Source: UBA6522 sp965262365 (GTDB taxonomy: Bacteria > Pseudomonadota > Gammaproteobacteria > Steroidobacterales > Rariloculaceae). From it: a stretch of DNA of 64,000 bases. Positions 1 to 8,954 of the stretch are shown here, in pieces; position 1 is the stretch's first letter, and the number at the start of each line of letters is the position of its first letter. The DNA lies in the NCBI GenBank assembly GCA_965262365.1, contig OZ253541.1, forward strand, positions 4,960,001-5,024,000, written 5' to 3'. Under the pieces are notes generated by a model. The model made no database searches. It worked only from the letters and a program-made list of their open reading frames with translations, and was not told the origin of the DNA. The translations under genes were made by a program, and so were the position numbers.

Positions 1-1
1 C

Positions 2-781
2 TTGCCGGTAATCGTCATCGCCGAGATGCTCGGCGTGCCGCCCGAGGATCGAGGACGGTTCAAGGTTTGGTCAGCGCAACGTGCGCGCCTGCTGGAACCG
101 ATCATCGGCCGCCGCGAACGCCGGCTCGCGGACGAGGCGGGCAGGGCGTTCGACGCCTATTTCGGCGCGATCATCGAGGCGCGGCGTACCGAGCCGCGCG
201 ACGATATTCTCAGTGCACTGGTACAAGCGGAGGACGAGGGTGAACGGCTGACGGCACGTGAGACCCTCAACATGCTTCGCCTGCTGTTGAGCGCCGGAAA
301 CGAAACAACCACAAACCTGATCGGCAACGGCGTACTCGCCCTGCTTCGCAACCCCGATGAGCTCCAGCGGCTCAGGGAGGACCCGTCCCTGATCCCGGCG
401 GCGGTGGAGGAATTGTTGCGTTACGACTCGCCCGTACAGGTGGATTTTCGGCGCGTGCTCCAAGACTGCGAAGTGAACGGTTTTCCGGTGCGCAAACGTG
501 ACAACATAGTCGTCTTGCTGGGTGCGGCCAATCGGGACCCGGACGTGTTCGAGAATCCCGACAGGCTCGACATCGCCCGCAACGCGCGCTCACACTTCGC
601 GTTCGGCCGTGGAATCCATCATTGCCTGGGCGCCGCGCTCGCTCGCCTGGAAGGGCGGATCGTCCTGGAGATGCTCCTGGACCGATTCCCGTCGATGAGC
701 CTGCTTACCGACCGCCCGCGGTTCCACAAGAGTATCGTGTTGCGAGGTCTCGAATCCTTGCCGGTCCGCTGTCTGAAGTGA
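2..781 (+). CDS. Cytochrome P450, C-terminal part (cut by window edge)
   Basis: This is the C-terminal two thirds of a class I bacterial cytochrome P450, a haem monooxygenase; about 140 N-terminal residues lie outside the window. Counting from the first visible codon, the I-helix motif AGNETT is at residues 98-103, the K-helix ExxR pair is E137 and R140, and the haem-binding loop FGRGIHHCLG holds the axial cysteine at 208. The frame stays open to a TGA at 779-781. It converges on the LuxR-type gene with only 17 bp between the stops. The substrate cannot be read from the sequence. Confidence 0.95.
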   Translation: MPVIVIAEMLGVPPEDRGRFKVWSAQRARLLEPIIGRRERRLADEAGRAFDAYFGAIIEARRTEPRDDILSALVQAEDEGERLTARETLNMLRLLLSAGNETTTNLIGNGVLALLRNPDELQRLREDPSLIPAAVEELLRYDSPVQVDFRRVLQDCEVNGFPVRKRDNIVVLLGAANRDPDVFENPDRLDIARNARSHFAFGRGIHHCLGAALARLEGRIVLEMLLDRFPSMSLLTDRPRFHKSIVLRGLESLPVRCLK

Positions 782-798
782 GGCGACAATCTCCGGTG

Positions 799-1950
799 TC
801 AATGCCCGGTGTGCGCGGAGCCGGCGACTGACAGCACCAGTCGCACCAGCTCCACCGCGCGCGAGATTCCGTGCTTGTCGTAGATCTGCCTCACGTGCCA
901 GCGGATGGTGTTTTCGCTGCGTGACATCAACGTGGCGATGTCACGCACGGATTTGCCTTCCGCCAATGAGAAGGCCACCTGACTTTCCGTCGGCGTAAGA
1001 CTCAGCGTGGCTTCAAGCAGTGCCGGATTGATCCGCGTCAGACCAGCCGGCTCCACGACCAGCACCAGCGCGGCAATATGGGAGGCGCCGAAATCACTCT
1101 CCCCATGACCCACAGGGCTCACGTGTACCATGAGTCCCGGAGGACCGTTCACGCCGCTCGCTATCATGGACCCGCCGATGCCTTGCCTGGCGAACGGCGG
1201 CAGTGCCCGCGCCAGCAGTTGCTGTAGAACAGCATCGTCGCGCGGTGATCGGGCGTTCAGGAAACCATCCTGATCGTACAGGCAATCGCCTTCAAGCAGG
1301 AGGCTCCGGACTCCGTCGGTCGCTGCCGTGATCCGCGCACGCTTGTCGAGCTGAATTGTGCCGATCCCGCACTGACGCAGCAGTCCGGTGAGGGACGCAC
1401 CCAGAGCTCCGGCTTCAGCAAGGGCCTGGCGAATGGTTATGTAGTGACGGAGATGGGGCAGTAGCCGTTGAATCCTCTTCGTTCGGGCGAACGACCATCC
1501 ATTTCCGTCAACGGGGTCCGCGATGACCCAGACGATGCGTGAGCCGTTCGGCCCGTCCAGGCGCACATTGAGGCTGTTCTGGCTTTGTCCGACGGACAGA
1601 GCTTCGTTGTAGGCCACAGAGGTCTTGAATTCCTCGTCGGTGTAGAGGTCGGTGACGTGGACCAACTGGCTGTCTGGTAGACGCCTCACGCGCGGTATGC
1701 GTTCATCCAGGGCGTGGTAGATATCAAAATACATGCGCTCCCATTCCTCGTTGCGTTGTCCCCGCAACAGGAACCGTGCCAGGAAAATGCGGATGTCGTC
1801 GTCGGAGTTCCCATCGCAGTGAATCAGGTAGCTGCCTTTGGTGCCGCAAGCCTCGTCGATGAGCGCCGAAGTTGCCGACCAATGGGTGTCGTCGAGCGTG
1901 GCCTGGTGCAGCGACATCAGGATGCGGTCGAATGCGTCGCGTTCGCTCAT
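799..1950 (-). CDS. LuxR-family transcriptional regulator
   Basis: A 383-residue DNA-binding regulator. The last 60 residues form a GerE/LuxR helix-turn-helix, with LTPTESQVAFSLAEGKS followed by the recognition segment SENTIRWHVRQIYDKHGI. The first 300 residues match no receiver or autoinducer domain that I recognise and may be a PAS/GAF-like sensor. I chose the ATG at 1950 because AGGGG lies about six bases upstream; the open frame runs back to 2049 with a less typical N-terminus. The gene points towards the P450, which it could regulate, but the sequence does not prove that. Confidence 0.85.
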   Translation of the reverse strand: MSERDAFDRILMSLHQATLDDTHWSATSALIDEACGTKGSYLIHCDGNSDDDIRIFLARFLLRGQRNEEWERMYFDIYHALDERIPRVRRLPDSQLVHVTDLYTDEEFKTSVAYNEALSVGQSQNSLNVRLDGPNGSRIVWVIADPVDGNGWSFARTKRIQRLLPHLRHYITIRQALAEAGALGASLTGLLRQCGIGTIQLDKRARITAATDGVRSLLLEGDCLYDQDGFLNARSPRDDAVLQQLLARALPPFARQGIGGSMIASGVNGPPGLMVHVSPVGHGESDFGASHIAALVLVVEPAGLTRINPALLEATLSLTPTESQVAFSLAEGKSVRDIATLMSRSENTIRWHVRQIYDKHGISRAVELVRLVLSVAGSAHTGH

Positions 1951-2189
1951 GGCGGCCCCTGCGCTTCCTGGCCTCTCCAAATTACCTGGTATTTTGAAGG
2001 TTGAGCTTACAGCTTGACCGGCGATGTGAGCCATGGCTCGAATAGCCACTTCGCAACCAAAACGTAATGGCGGCAGGAACGCTCAGGGTTTGTCGGGAAA
2101 CGTCAGTTACGGAAGTTCTTCAGTGGCCGGACATGCATCCCGGAGAGTCGAAAATCCAGCCCGGAGCGCCAAATCCACATCCCGGACCG

Positions 2190-2590
2190 CTACAACCGCA
2201 ACCCGCTCTCCCAGCACAACGCCTCGATCGCGATCCCGTAGTCCATTACCTCGCCCCGCCAGCCGCAGCGGGCTGTCTTCGCATCGATGTTCACACCACG
2301 GCGCTCGTTGTAAGTGGCCAGCGGCAATTCGCCCGGGTCTTTCGGCCCACGTTGAGCGGCTCGCCGTCAGCATTTTCCACCATACCGGCCTCGCTCAGAT
2401 CCTCCTGCGCGATTTGCACCACCACCTGGTAGCGTTCCGCCGCCATCGCCCGCACCTTTGAATAGGAGAATCGCCCCTGCCGAAACGCTTCGCTGGTCTG
2501 CGGCAACGACTCCAATGCCCGGGCTACCCGGACCTTCTCCCGCGCCGTGCATCCGTTGATACCGCATCGCCAATTGAGCCACCGGGCTCC
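2190..2590 (-). pseudogene. HNH endonuclease (DUF222/13E12 family) remnant
   Basis: On the minus strand an open stretch reads ARWLNWRCGINGCTAREKVR and then LPQTSEAFRQGRFSYSKVRA, typical of the DUF222 part of 13E12-repeat HNH endonucleases. It leads to a VENADGEPLN segment and then breaks. In another frame the C-terminal family signature TARCGWRGEVMDYGIAIEAL follows, ending at a TAG at 2190-2192. The HNH core between these parts is missing. The gene is therefore inactive, with at least one internal deletion and frameshift. Confidence 0.7.
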
Positions 2591-2692
2591 TCGCCGTAGA
2601 ACGCGTTGCTCAGCAGCCGCCAGCGTCGGCGTAACCGGTCTGGGCGGTATTGTTCAGGTGCCACTGGCCGGCCAGCAGCGGGTCGGCGGTGC
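2588..2692 (-). pseudogene. Kexin-like S8/P-domain protease scrap
   Basis: Two short protein pieces are fused here. DPLLAGQWHLNNTAQTGYAD (about 2692-2626) resembles the start of a kexin-like subtilisin catalytic domain. RWRLLSNAFYGE (2625-2588) is the P-domain segment that recurs at 31321-31540 and 39460-39770. The whole catalytic core between them is gone and the frame changes at the join. The scrap is wedged between the Fic and HNH remnants. Confidence 0.6.
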
Positions 2693-2699
2693 CCGCGGC

Positions 2700-2840
2700 G
2701 CCGCCTCGCCCGGCACTCGATCATGGACTTGCCGAATGGCTTTAAGGACGACGCGCAGATGGTAGTCGAGGAAATAGGCGACATCGTTCTTCTCGGACTC
2801 GGCGTACAGGTAGGCGCGCGCATATTGCACGGGCGCCTTG
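2700..2840 (-). pseudogene. Fic-family protein fragment
   Basis: The minus strand encodes KAPVQYARAYLYAESEKNDV followed by AYFLDYHLRVVLKAIRQVH. This is the conserved segment just after the catalytic HPFxxGNGR motif in large Fic AMP-transferases. The catalytic motif itself is absent. At its 5' end the fragment meets a run of 11 C residues on the coding strand (G run at 2840-2850). The fragment is too short to be functional. Confidence 0.6.
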
Positions 2841-2938
2841 GGGGGGGGGGCTTCCGTACTTGTCCAGGAAGGGGAGCGTGTGCGCCGCTTGGTATATATT
2901 TTCTAGGCATATGCATATAGCATGGAGCGCAAAGGTTC

Positions 2939-3028
2939 GTGCGACGGGGCTATTTCGTGCGACGGGGCTATTTCGTGCGACGGGGCTATTTCGTGCGACG
3001 GGGCTATTTCGTGCGACGGGGCTATAAT
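2939..3028 (+). repeat. 18-bp direct tandem repeat
   Basis: The unit GTGCGACGGGGCTATTTC is repeated four times perfectly (2939-3010). A fifth copy (3011-3028) changes its end to CTATAAT. Because the unit is a multiple of three, both strands stay open through the array, and the receptor's reading frame runs in from it. I treat the array as upstream DNA, since the receptor's signal peptide and ribosome-binding site lie after it. Confidence 0.95.
3023..3028 (+). promoter_or_regulatory. Possible -10 element (TATAAT)
   Basis: A perfect TATAAT arises where the last 18-bp repeat diverges, 88 bp before the receptor start codon. No convincing -35 lies 16-18 bp upstream, because that position falls inside the repeat. 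If this is the promoter, the repeat number or an activator site in the array could affect it. Confidence 0.35.
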
Positions 3029-3115
3029 GAGCGAGGCTGCACGATTCTGCGAAAGGCGGTGAATGTCAGTGAGCTTTCGGCCCGCTTGCCGCTTTGGATA
3101 CAAGAAGGAGAAGTC

Positions 3116-6100
3116 ATGATCAGGGGAGCAAATTCACCATCCAGACACTGCACGTGGGCCATCGTTGTCTTCTTGCCGGTGTTTGCAGCGGCCCAGGAGG
3201 GCGATCAGGAAGCATCCGAGAGCGTGCAGGCTGCGGAAATCCAGGAGGCGCCGGTCGTTCCGGCGACCGCAGTTGAAGGCGCGCAGACCACACCGGCAAC
3301 CGCAATCGAAGGCGCGCAGACCACACCGGCGACCGAAGTTGAAGGCGCGCAGGCCGCACCGGCGACCGAGCTGGAGCAGGCGCCCGTGGTGCCGGCCACG
3401 GAAATCGAGGAAGTCGTCGTCACAGGCTCGCGGATTGCGCGCACGCCGGAGGAGCTGGCCGGCAACCTCGTCGTGCTCGACGCGGACTTCATCCGCGCCT
3501 CCGGCGAAGCGACGCTCGAGCGGGTGCTGCGCCAGTTGCCGCAGAATGCCAACTCGACTGTCGAGAGCTTCGGCAGCAACCTGAATAACGTCACCAACTT
3601 CACCGGCGCATCCACCGTGAACCTGCGCGGCCTCGGCAGCGAGTCCACGCTCGTTCTGGTGGACGGCAAGCGCATCGGCCACAGCGGCTTCCTCGGCGGC
3701 GTGACCGATATTTCATCCATTCCGCTGTCGCTCGTGGAACGCATCGAGGTGCTGCTTGACGGCGCCTCGGCCGTGTACGGCTCCGACGCCGTGGGCGGGG
3801 TGATCAACATCATCACCCGCAGGGATTACGAGGGCGCCGAACTGGATCTCAACTACAACACGCCCAACGACGGCAGCTACGACGAGTGGCGTGGCTCGAT
3901 TTCGGGCGGCTTCAACGCCGGTGGCACCCGGATCAGGGCGAGCTACACCCATTCCGATCACTCCGGCCTCGACGGCGCGGACCGCGACGTCACCCTGTTC
4001 GAGCGATCGCAATTCGCCGGACCGCAGTTCGACGTCCGCTTCTGCTGCTCGCAGGAAGGCATGGCTTTCCCCATCGTCTATCGCCTGGACGGCGATCTGG
4101 TCGCCCAGCCTGAATACAACAGGCTGTCGGCGGAGGACAAGGCCCGGGCGATGAACATAACCCACGCCGTGCTGCCGGTGGGCTTCAACGAGAATTCCAC
4201 TCTTGACGATATTACCCACTTCGGCGCTCCCGACTGGGGGGCGGAAACCCAGGCCGGATGGCATGTGTTGCCCCAGAACCGCAGCGACGGTGTTTCGCTC
4301 AGCTTCGACCGGGACTTCAACGCCAATGTCAGCGGCGAATTCCGGATCCGCTATGAGAGCCGGGAAACCACGTACAACAGAGGCTTCTTCAGCTTTGGCG
4401 GAGAGACGTGGGGCCCGGCTAATCCGTCCAACCCGTTCGACAGGAACGTACACATAAGGGGTCAGCGCCGCGATCTGCCGGCGCCGGCAAACCTGACCGA
4501 CTCCGACACCCTGGATCTGGGTATCGACCTTGACGGCTCCATCGGCGACAGCGGCTGGGAGTGGGAGGCCAGTTTCGGAGTCACCACCCATGACTCCGCC
4601 ACCCAGAGACTTAATCCGGTCGACAGAGCGAGTCTGATAGCTGGCTTGAGGTCGGATGGAGTTACTCCGGTCGTAGCGTCCACCACGTTCTTTGAAACAA
4701 AAGAATCGTGCGAAGCGAAAGGAGCCGTCTTCGTCGACCGCGGGTTCGGAGCGTGTGAGCTCAGAGTTCCGCCCCCGCCGGCGGCCGAACCCTTCGGCGA
4801 TTTGACCGGTTACATCACCGATTCGCTGCATGCCGCCAGCACCAACGAGCAGACGCGTTTCGATGCATTGCTGCGGGGCACACCCTGGTCCCTGCCCGCC
4901 GGCGACGTGAGCGTGCTCGTGGGTGTCAGCTCCGAGGAAATCGCGCTCGACAGCATGTCGCAATTCAAGATAGGGAACATCGGCGAATCGCCCATCGGAG
5001 ACATCGCGAGCTTCGACACCGACGCCAGCCGCCGCAACAGCGCGGCGTACGTCGAGAGCCTGCTGCCGCTCGCCGGTGGGAGTGGCGCCGGACCGGACGT
5101 ATCGCTGAGCCTGTCCGGGCGTTGGGATTCCTACGACGCACCGGACGTCGTTTACACGGATAGTGCGTTGGGTACCACCGAAGTGGCCGACGATCTCCCG
5201 GACCCCGGCAGCGCGTCCACCTGGGGAGCCGGGTTGGTGATCTCGCCGACGGACAGCTTTCGCTTGCGGGCGAACTGGCAGACCTCGTTTGTGGCCCCTC
5301 AACTCAATCAGTTGTTGCGGCGCACCAGCCAGAGCGAGACGCGACCGTTCCGCGGTCTGCTTGTCCAACTCCCGGACGGACGCCTGAGTCAGCAGAAAGC
5401 CTTCGTTCTCGAGGGCGGCAATGCGGACCTGAAACCCGAGACGGCGGACACGCTGAACGTAGGGCTCGAGTACAATGCGCCGTCCGGTCTGGGCCTGAAG
5501 GTCACCTGGAACCAGACGGAGTACAAGGATCGAATCAATTACAACGTGCCCTTCATAATCGACCGGGAAAACTTGCCCAGCAGCATAACGATCCTGCCCG
5601 GAGAGACCGACGATCCCTCGGATGACATCTGGTTTCAGGAGCGTCGCTTTATCAACGTTTCGTCGGTACAGCGCGAAGGCGTGGACCTTGAAGCCTACTA
5701 CACGCACGCGACCGCCAATGGCGATTTCAGTGTCCAGCTATGGCATTCCCGGACCAGCAAGTACGATGTGGTCGTCGATCCCGCGACCGGTGAGGTCATC
5801 AGCGTCCTCGGGCACAGGGACGGCACCGACACGGTTGTCAACGAGACGCCCGAGTCGTCGACAACGGCGCAATTCACCTGGAGCCACAGGGGATTGGAAG
5901 CTGGCCTGGACATCTCCACGAGTTCCGAGACCGGCAGCACATTGGCCGGGGTCACGAACGTCTACAATCCGCCCACGATCGCCGACCTGACACTGAGCTA
6001 TAGCTTCAACGACGGCGGGCTGATCAGCAGCGTGCCGGGTTGGGCCGAGGGCGCCCGGCTGTCGCTGACGGTAAACAACCTGGGCGACGACTTCGGCACG

Positions 6101-6205
6101 ATTCGCACGACGAACGAAGAAGGCATGGTACTGGAGGGGCAGGAAACAAATCCCTCGCCGGTTTACGGCCGGGTGCTCAACCTGTCGGTACACATGTCGC
6201 TATAA
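3116..6205 (+). CDS. TonB-dependent outer-membrane receptor
   Basis: A 1029-residue outer-membrane receptor that imports an unknown ligand using TonB energy. I chose the ATG at 3116 because AAGGAG precedes it and the next 28 residues form a signal peptide ending FAAA-QEG. A low-complexity stretch of degenerate VVPATAVEGAQTTPAT-type repeats follows (about residues 40-95). The TonB box EEVVVTGSRI begins the plug domain, with VERIEVLLDGASAVYGSDAV near residue 210. The rest is beta-barrel, ending NLSVHMSL. It probably leads the thioredoxin cluster downstream. The repeat stretch before the TonB box is unusual and may be a variable periplasmic spacer. Confidence 0.95.
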   Translation: MIRGANSPSRHCTWAIVVFLPVFAAAQEGDQEASESVQAAEIQEAPVVPATAVEGAQTTPATAIEGAQTTPATEVEGAQAAPATELEQAPVVPATEIEEVVVTGSRIARTPEELAGNLVVLDADFIRASGEATLERVLRQLPQNANSTVESFGSNLNNVTNFTGASTVNLRGLGSESTLVLVDGKRIGHSGFLGGVTDISSIPLSLVERIEVLLDGASAVYGSDAVGGVINIITRRDYEGAELDLNYNTPNDGSYDEWRGSISGGFNAGGTRIRASYTHSDHSGLDGADRDVTLFERSQFAGPQFDVRFCCSQEGMAFPIVYRLDGDLVAQPEYNRLSAEDKARAMNITHAVLPVGFNENSTLDDITHFGAPDWGAETQAGWHVLPQNRSDGVSLSFDRDFNANVSGEFRIRYESRETTYNRGFFSFGGETWGPANPSNPFDRNVHIRGQRRDLPAPANLTDSDTLDLGIDLDGSIGDSGWEWEASFGVTTHDSATQRLNPVDRASLIAGLRSDGVTPVVASTTFFETKESCEAKGAVFVDRGFGACELRVPPPPAAEPFGDLTGYITDSLHAASTNEQTRFDALLRGTPWSLPAGDVSVLVGVSSEEIALDSMSQFKIGNIGESPIGDIASFDTDASRRNSAAYVESLLPLAGGSGAGPDVSLSLSGRWDSYDAPDVVYTDSALGTTEVADDLPDPGSASTWGAGLVISPTDSFRLRANWQTSFVAPQLNQLLRRTSQSETRPFRGLLVQLPDGRLSQQKAFVLEGGNADLKPETADTLNVGLEYNAPSGLGLKVTWNQTEYKDRINYNVPFIIDRENLPSSITILPGETDDPSDDIWFQERRFINVSSVQREGVDLEAYYTHATANGDFSVQLWHSRTSKYDVVVDPATGEVISVLGHRDGTDTVVNETPESSTTAQFTWSHRGLEAGLDISTSSETGSTLAGVTNVYNPPTIADLTLSYSFNDGGLISSVPGWAEGARLSLTVNNLGDDFGTIRTTNEEGMVLEGQETNPSPVYGRVLNLSVHMSL

Positions 6206-6232
6206 TCGGAGGTATGAACTCTGGCGCAGACA

Positions 6233-6256
6233 CCGGGTCCCGAGGTAGGGACCCGG
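6233..6256 (+). terminator. Intergenic hairpin between receptor and thioredoxin gene
   Basis: CCGGGTCCC (6233-6241) and GGGACCCGG (6248-6256) form a perfect 9-bp stem with a six-base loop. No T-run follows, so it may act as a partial terminator or an mRNA-stabilising hairpin. The next gene's AGGAG ribosome-binding site starts 11 bases later. Confidence 0.6.
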
Positions 6257-6278
6257 CTTCGCCACCAGGAGTATTGAA

Positions 6279-7604
6279 ATGAATCGATTCTTGAAGACAT
6301 GGCTACTGGTCGTAACGTTGGCCGTCGCCGCGACCGCCACCGCCCAAGAGGGGACGTTCGTCCTGGAGGGCGACCTGTCGGCCCACTACGCCAGCGGCAA
6401 TTTCGTGGTCTGGACGCCCAAACCCGCGGCCGAAACCGGGGAAGGCGCGGCCGCGACCATGGCGGCTGCTTCGACCGCGACCACGACCGCCACCCCGGCG
6501 GCATCGACCGCGACAGCAAGCTCCGGTGCCACCATGACCGCCGCTTCGACCGCAACCTCCTCCGGGAGCGCGCCGTCGTCGACGGAAGCGTCGCTCAACG
6601 TGATCGCCAGGGCGCCCCTCGGAGCCGACGGCACGTTTCGGGTGGAGGCGGCCGTGGACGCACCGCGCGAGGCGTACTTCTACGTTCTGGAGGCCCGCAG
6701 TCACGAGGGCATGCGCATGGCGCCGATGAAGGGTAACGAGTTCATTCTCGAACCGGGCAACCTGCGATTGAACATGACCCGGCCCGGGCGCTTCACCATC
6801 GAGGGCGGCATGTACAACGACGCCGTCTTCAACTCCTGGCGGCGCTCGGATGAGTACATCGCGGCCGAAGCGGAATACCTGCGCCTGATTCCCTCGGTTG
6901 AGGGCGAGACCGAAGACGAGCGCCGCGCCCGTGTCGACGGCTCTTCGGCAGCCTTCAACCGCATGCTGGGATTCGAGACCGAAGGCCGCGCCCGGGTCTC
7001 GACCACCCATCCCGACCCGCAAGTGCGCCGTCTCGTCATCGAAACCGCCTGGCTGGGCGGCCCGTGGATGCTCGATGCCTGGCGGGGGCTCGCCGAGATG
7101 ACCCCGGACGATCCGTATGTCATCGATCAACTCGCGAGGGCCGAGGTGGCCGAGGCGAAACGGGTCGAGGAGCGGCGCCGCTTCGCGGTCGGCGCGGACA
7201 TCCAGGACTTCGTCGCGGACACTCTGGACGGCGAATCCATTCGACTCGCCGACGTACGGGCGGACAGCGAGTTGGTGCTGGTGGAGTTCTGGGCCTCCTG
7301 GTGCGGTCCGTGCCGGGTCGAGATTCCGCACATGAAGGAGGCCTACGCCAAGTATGGCGACCAGGGCTTCGAAATCCTTTCGTTCACCGTCGACGACGAC
7401 CGCCTCGACTGGGAGATCGCCTCCGAGGAAGAGGATCTGCCCTGGTTCGATACCGGGATGGGAATGGAGCACGAGGCGTCACTTGCCTACGGCGTGACCG
7501 GCGTGCCGAAGAACTACCTGGTCGAGTCCGAAAGCGGCAACATCGTGGCGAAGGATCTGCGCGGCCATCACCTGGACATAGCGCTGGAAGAGTTCTTCCA
7601 GTAG
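6279..7604 (+). CDS. TlpA-like thioredoxin with N-terminal DUF4369-like domain (paralogue 1)
   Basis: A 441-residue exported protein with a signal peptide ending ATATA-QEG. The N-terminal domain resembles the DUF4369-type domain found in front of TlpA proteins, but residues 55-105 are an insert made almost only of Ala, Thr and Ser. The C-terminal TlpA domain has the redox motif C342-G-P-C345 and the cis-proline motif GVPK. It should reduce or exchange thiols in the periplasm. The start at 6279 follows AGGAG. A near copy of equal length, with the same cysteine positions, lies at 8955-10280. The TonB receptor lies upstream. Confidence 0.9.
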   Translation: MNRFLKTWLLVVTLAVAATATAQEGTFVLEGDLSAHYASGNFVVWTPKPAAETGEGAAATMAAASTATTTATPAASTATASSGATMTAASTATSSGSAPSSTEASLNVIARAPLGADGTFRVEAAVDAPREAYFYVLEARSHEGMRMAPMKGNEFILEPGNLRLNMTRPGRFTIEGGMYNDAVFNSWRRSDEYIAAEAEYLRLIPSVEGETEDERRARVDGSSAAFNRMLGFETEGRARVSTTHPDPQVRRLVIETAWLGGPWMLDAWRGLAEMTPDDPYVIDQLARAEVAEAKRVEERRRFAVGADIQDFVADTLDGESIRLADVRADSELVLVEFWASWCGPCRVEIPHMKEAYAKYGDQGFEILSFTVDDDRLDWEIASEEEDLPWFDTGMGMEHEASLAYGVTGVPKNYLVESESGNIVAKDLRGHHLDIALEEFFQ

Positions 7605-7615
7605 TGCTCCAGGGT

Positions 7616-7705
7616 ATCGAGTTCCGTCTTATCGAGTCCTGGCGAATCGAGTCTTGGCGAATGGGATTCTCGCGAATCGGGTTCGGGCGTTTCAGTCTCT
7701 GGCGG
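7616..7705 (+). repeat. 15-bp degenerate tandem repeat across the second thioredoxin start
   Basis: Six consecutive 15-bp units begin at 7616, 7631, 7646, 7661, 7676 and 7691. Each resembles ATCGAGTCCTGGCGA, so in one frame the DNA encodes the five-residue periodicity IEFRL, IESWR, IESWR, MGFSR, IGFGR, FSLWR. The likely start ATG of the next gene is the first codon of unit four, so units four to six form its signal-peptide N-region. Confidence 0.85.
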
Positions 7706-8866
7706 GTCGCGCTCCTCGCCGGCCTTGCCTGGGGTTGCGAATCCGGCACCACCGAATACCGCATCCATGGCGATCTGGGCGAAATCGTCCAGGAAGGGGA
7801 AGTCGTGCTGACTCAGTACACGGCCCTGCTCTCCGAACGCGAGGAGTTTGCGACCGCCCCCATCGACGGCGGGCTGTTCGAACTGCGCGGGGATACCTGG
7901 GCGCCGCGATTCGTTACGTTGAAAGTGCTGGTCGATGGGCAGACCGATCAGACCATCGATCTGATCGTCGAGCCGGGTGAGGATCTACGCGTCAGCCACG
8001 GCGACTGGGTATCGGGGCTCAGCGCCGAAGGCGGCCCTTACCATCAACGGCTGATCTCATCCTGGGAGACCAGTCCGGAGTACCTCGTAGCGCTTGAAAA
8101 CTACCGGGACATCATGACCCGCAAGCAGGCGCTCGAAGACGCGGGGATCTACGCTACGGGCGCGGTGGAAGGCGAAGAATCGCTCCTGGACCGGGCCTGG
8201 GCCGGCTGGGAGGCCCTCAAGGCCATCAAGGAAGACGCGCTTGACGCCTGGGTGCGCCAGCGCGAGGATCCCCTGGCCGGCTACCTGGCGCTGGAGCTTG
8301 GCGGGCGCGACGAGACCACGACCGTGCTGGCCACTCTCGACGCGCTGGAGCCGCTGCTCCCCGATGAGGTCGTTCGACGGCAACTGCTGCCCATGCGCCT
8401 GCGATCCGAGGCCATGGACCGGATCGCGGACAACGTGGACGGGTTCGCGCTCGGCGAGCACGTGACGGATTTCGCCGTGCCGGACCTTGACGGCAATCCG
8501 GTGCGGCTGTACGACCTGCTGGCCGAAAACGAACTCGTGCTGATCGACTTCTGGGCGGCGTGGTGTGCTCCGTGTCTGGCACAGTTTCCGCTCCTCAAGG
8601 AGCTTCGCGCCGAGTACCGCGACCGCGGCTTCGAAATCCTTGGGTTTTCCGTGGACGCCGAGGAACAGGTCTGGCGGGACACCAGCGAGGAATACGAGTT
8701 GCCGTGGCCCGACGTGAGCGATCAGCAGGCGCTGTCGAGCCCGGTCGCGATCCGCTACGGCGCTACCATCCTGCCGTTCAACTACCTGCTCGACTCAGAT
8801 GGGCGGGTTTTGGGAAAGAGGTTGATGCCCGGAGATCTCGAAGCGGAACTGGCGTCGCGGCTGTAG
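7661..8866 (+). CDS. TlpA-like thioredoxin lipoprotein (paralogue 2, divergent)
   Basis: A 401-residue protein. Its signal sequence has an Arg-rich start and ends LAGLAWGC, a plausible but atypical lipobox with Trp at -2. The middle region is similar in plan to the flanking paralogues but lacks the Ala/Thr/Ser insert. The C-terminal TlpA domain carries C302-A-P-C305 and a later ATILPFNYLL segment, with Pro in the place of the usual cis-proline. It is probably a membrane-anchored thiol oxidoreductase of the same operon. The start codon lies inside a 15-bp tandem repeat and has no clear ribosome-binding site, so ATG 7661 is inferred. Confidence 0.85.
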   Translation: MGFSRIGFGRFSLWRVALLAGLAWGCESGTTEYRIHGDLGEIVQEGEVVLTQYTALLSEREEFATAPIDGGLFELRGDTWAPRFVTLKVLVDGQTDQTIDLIVEPGEDLRVSHGDWVSGLSAEGGPYHQRLISSWETSPEYLVALENYRDIMTRKQALEDAGIYATGAVEGEESLLDRAWAGWEALKAIKEDALDAWVRQREDPLAGYLALELGGRDETTTVLATLDALEPLLPDEVVRRQLLPMRLRSEAMDRIADNVDGFALGEHVTDFAVPDLDGNPVRLYDLLAENELVLIDFWAAWCAPCLAQFPLLKELRAEYRDRGFEILGFSVDAEEQVWRDTSEEYELPWPDVSDQQALSSPVAIRYGATILPFNYLLDSDGRVLGKRLMPGDLEAELASRL

Positions 8867-8954
8867 TCCACATTCGTTGAACTCAGGTGCGGAAGGGTAG
8901 TCACCTCATAGGAGCGTGACTGAATCACGCGGCTCGAAAACGCGGAAGATTGAC

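Noticed and set aside
2939..3028. CRISPR array
   Set aside because: The 18-bp units are directly adjacent with no spacers, and no cas gene is present.
3713..5707. 664-codon open frame antisense to the TonB receptor
   Set aside because: It is a GC-rich shadow frame; its translation is low in family-like motifs, while the receptor frame has plug and barrel motifs throughout.
7064..7660. Upstream extension of thioredoxin paralogue 2 into paralogue 1
   Set aside because: The extension is antiphase to paralogue 1, whose own motifs are in the other frame; the signal sequence begins at 7661.
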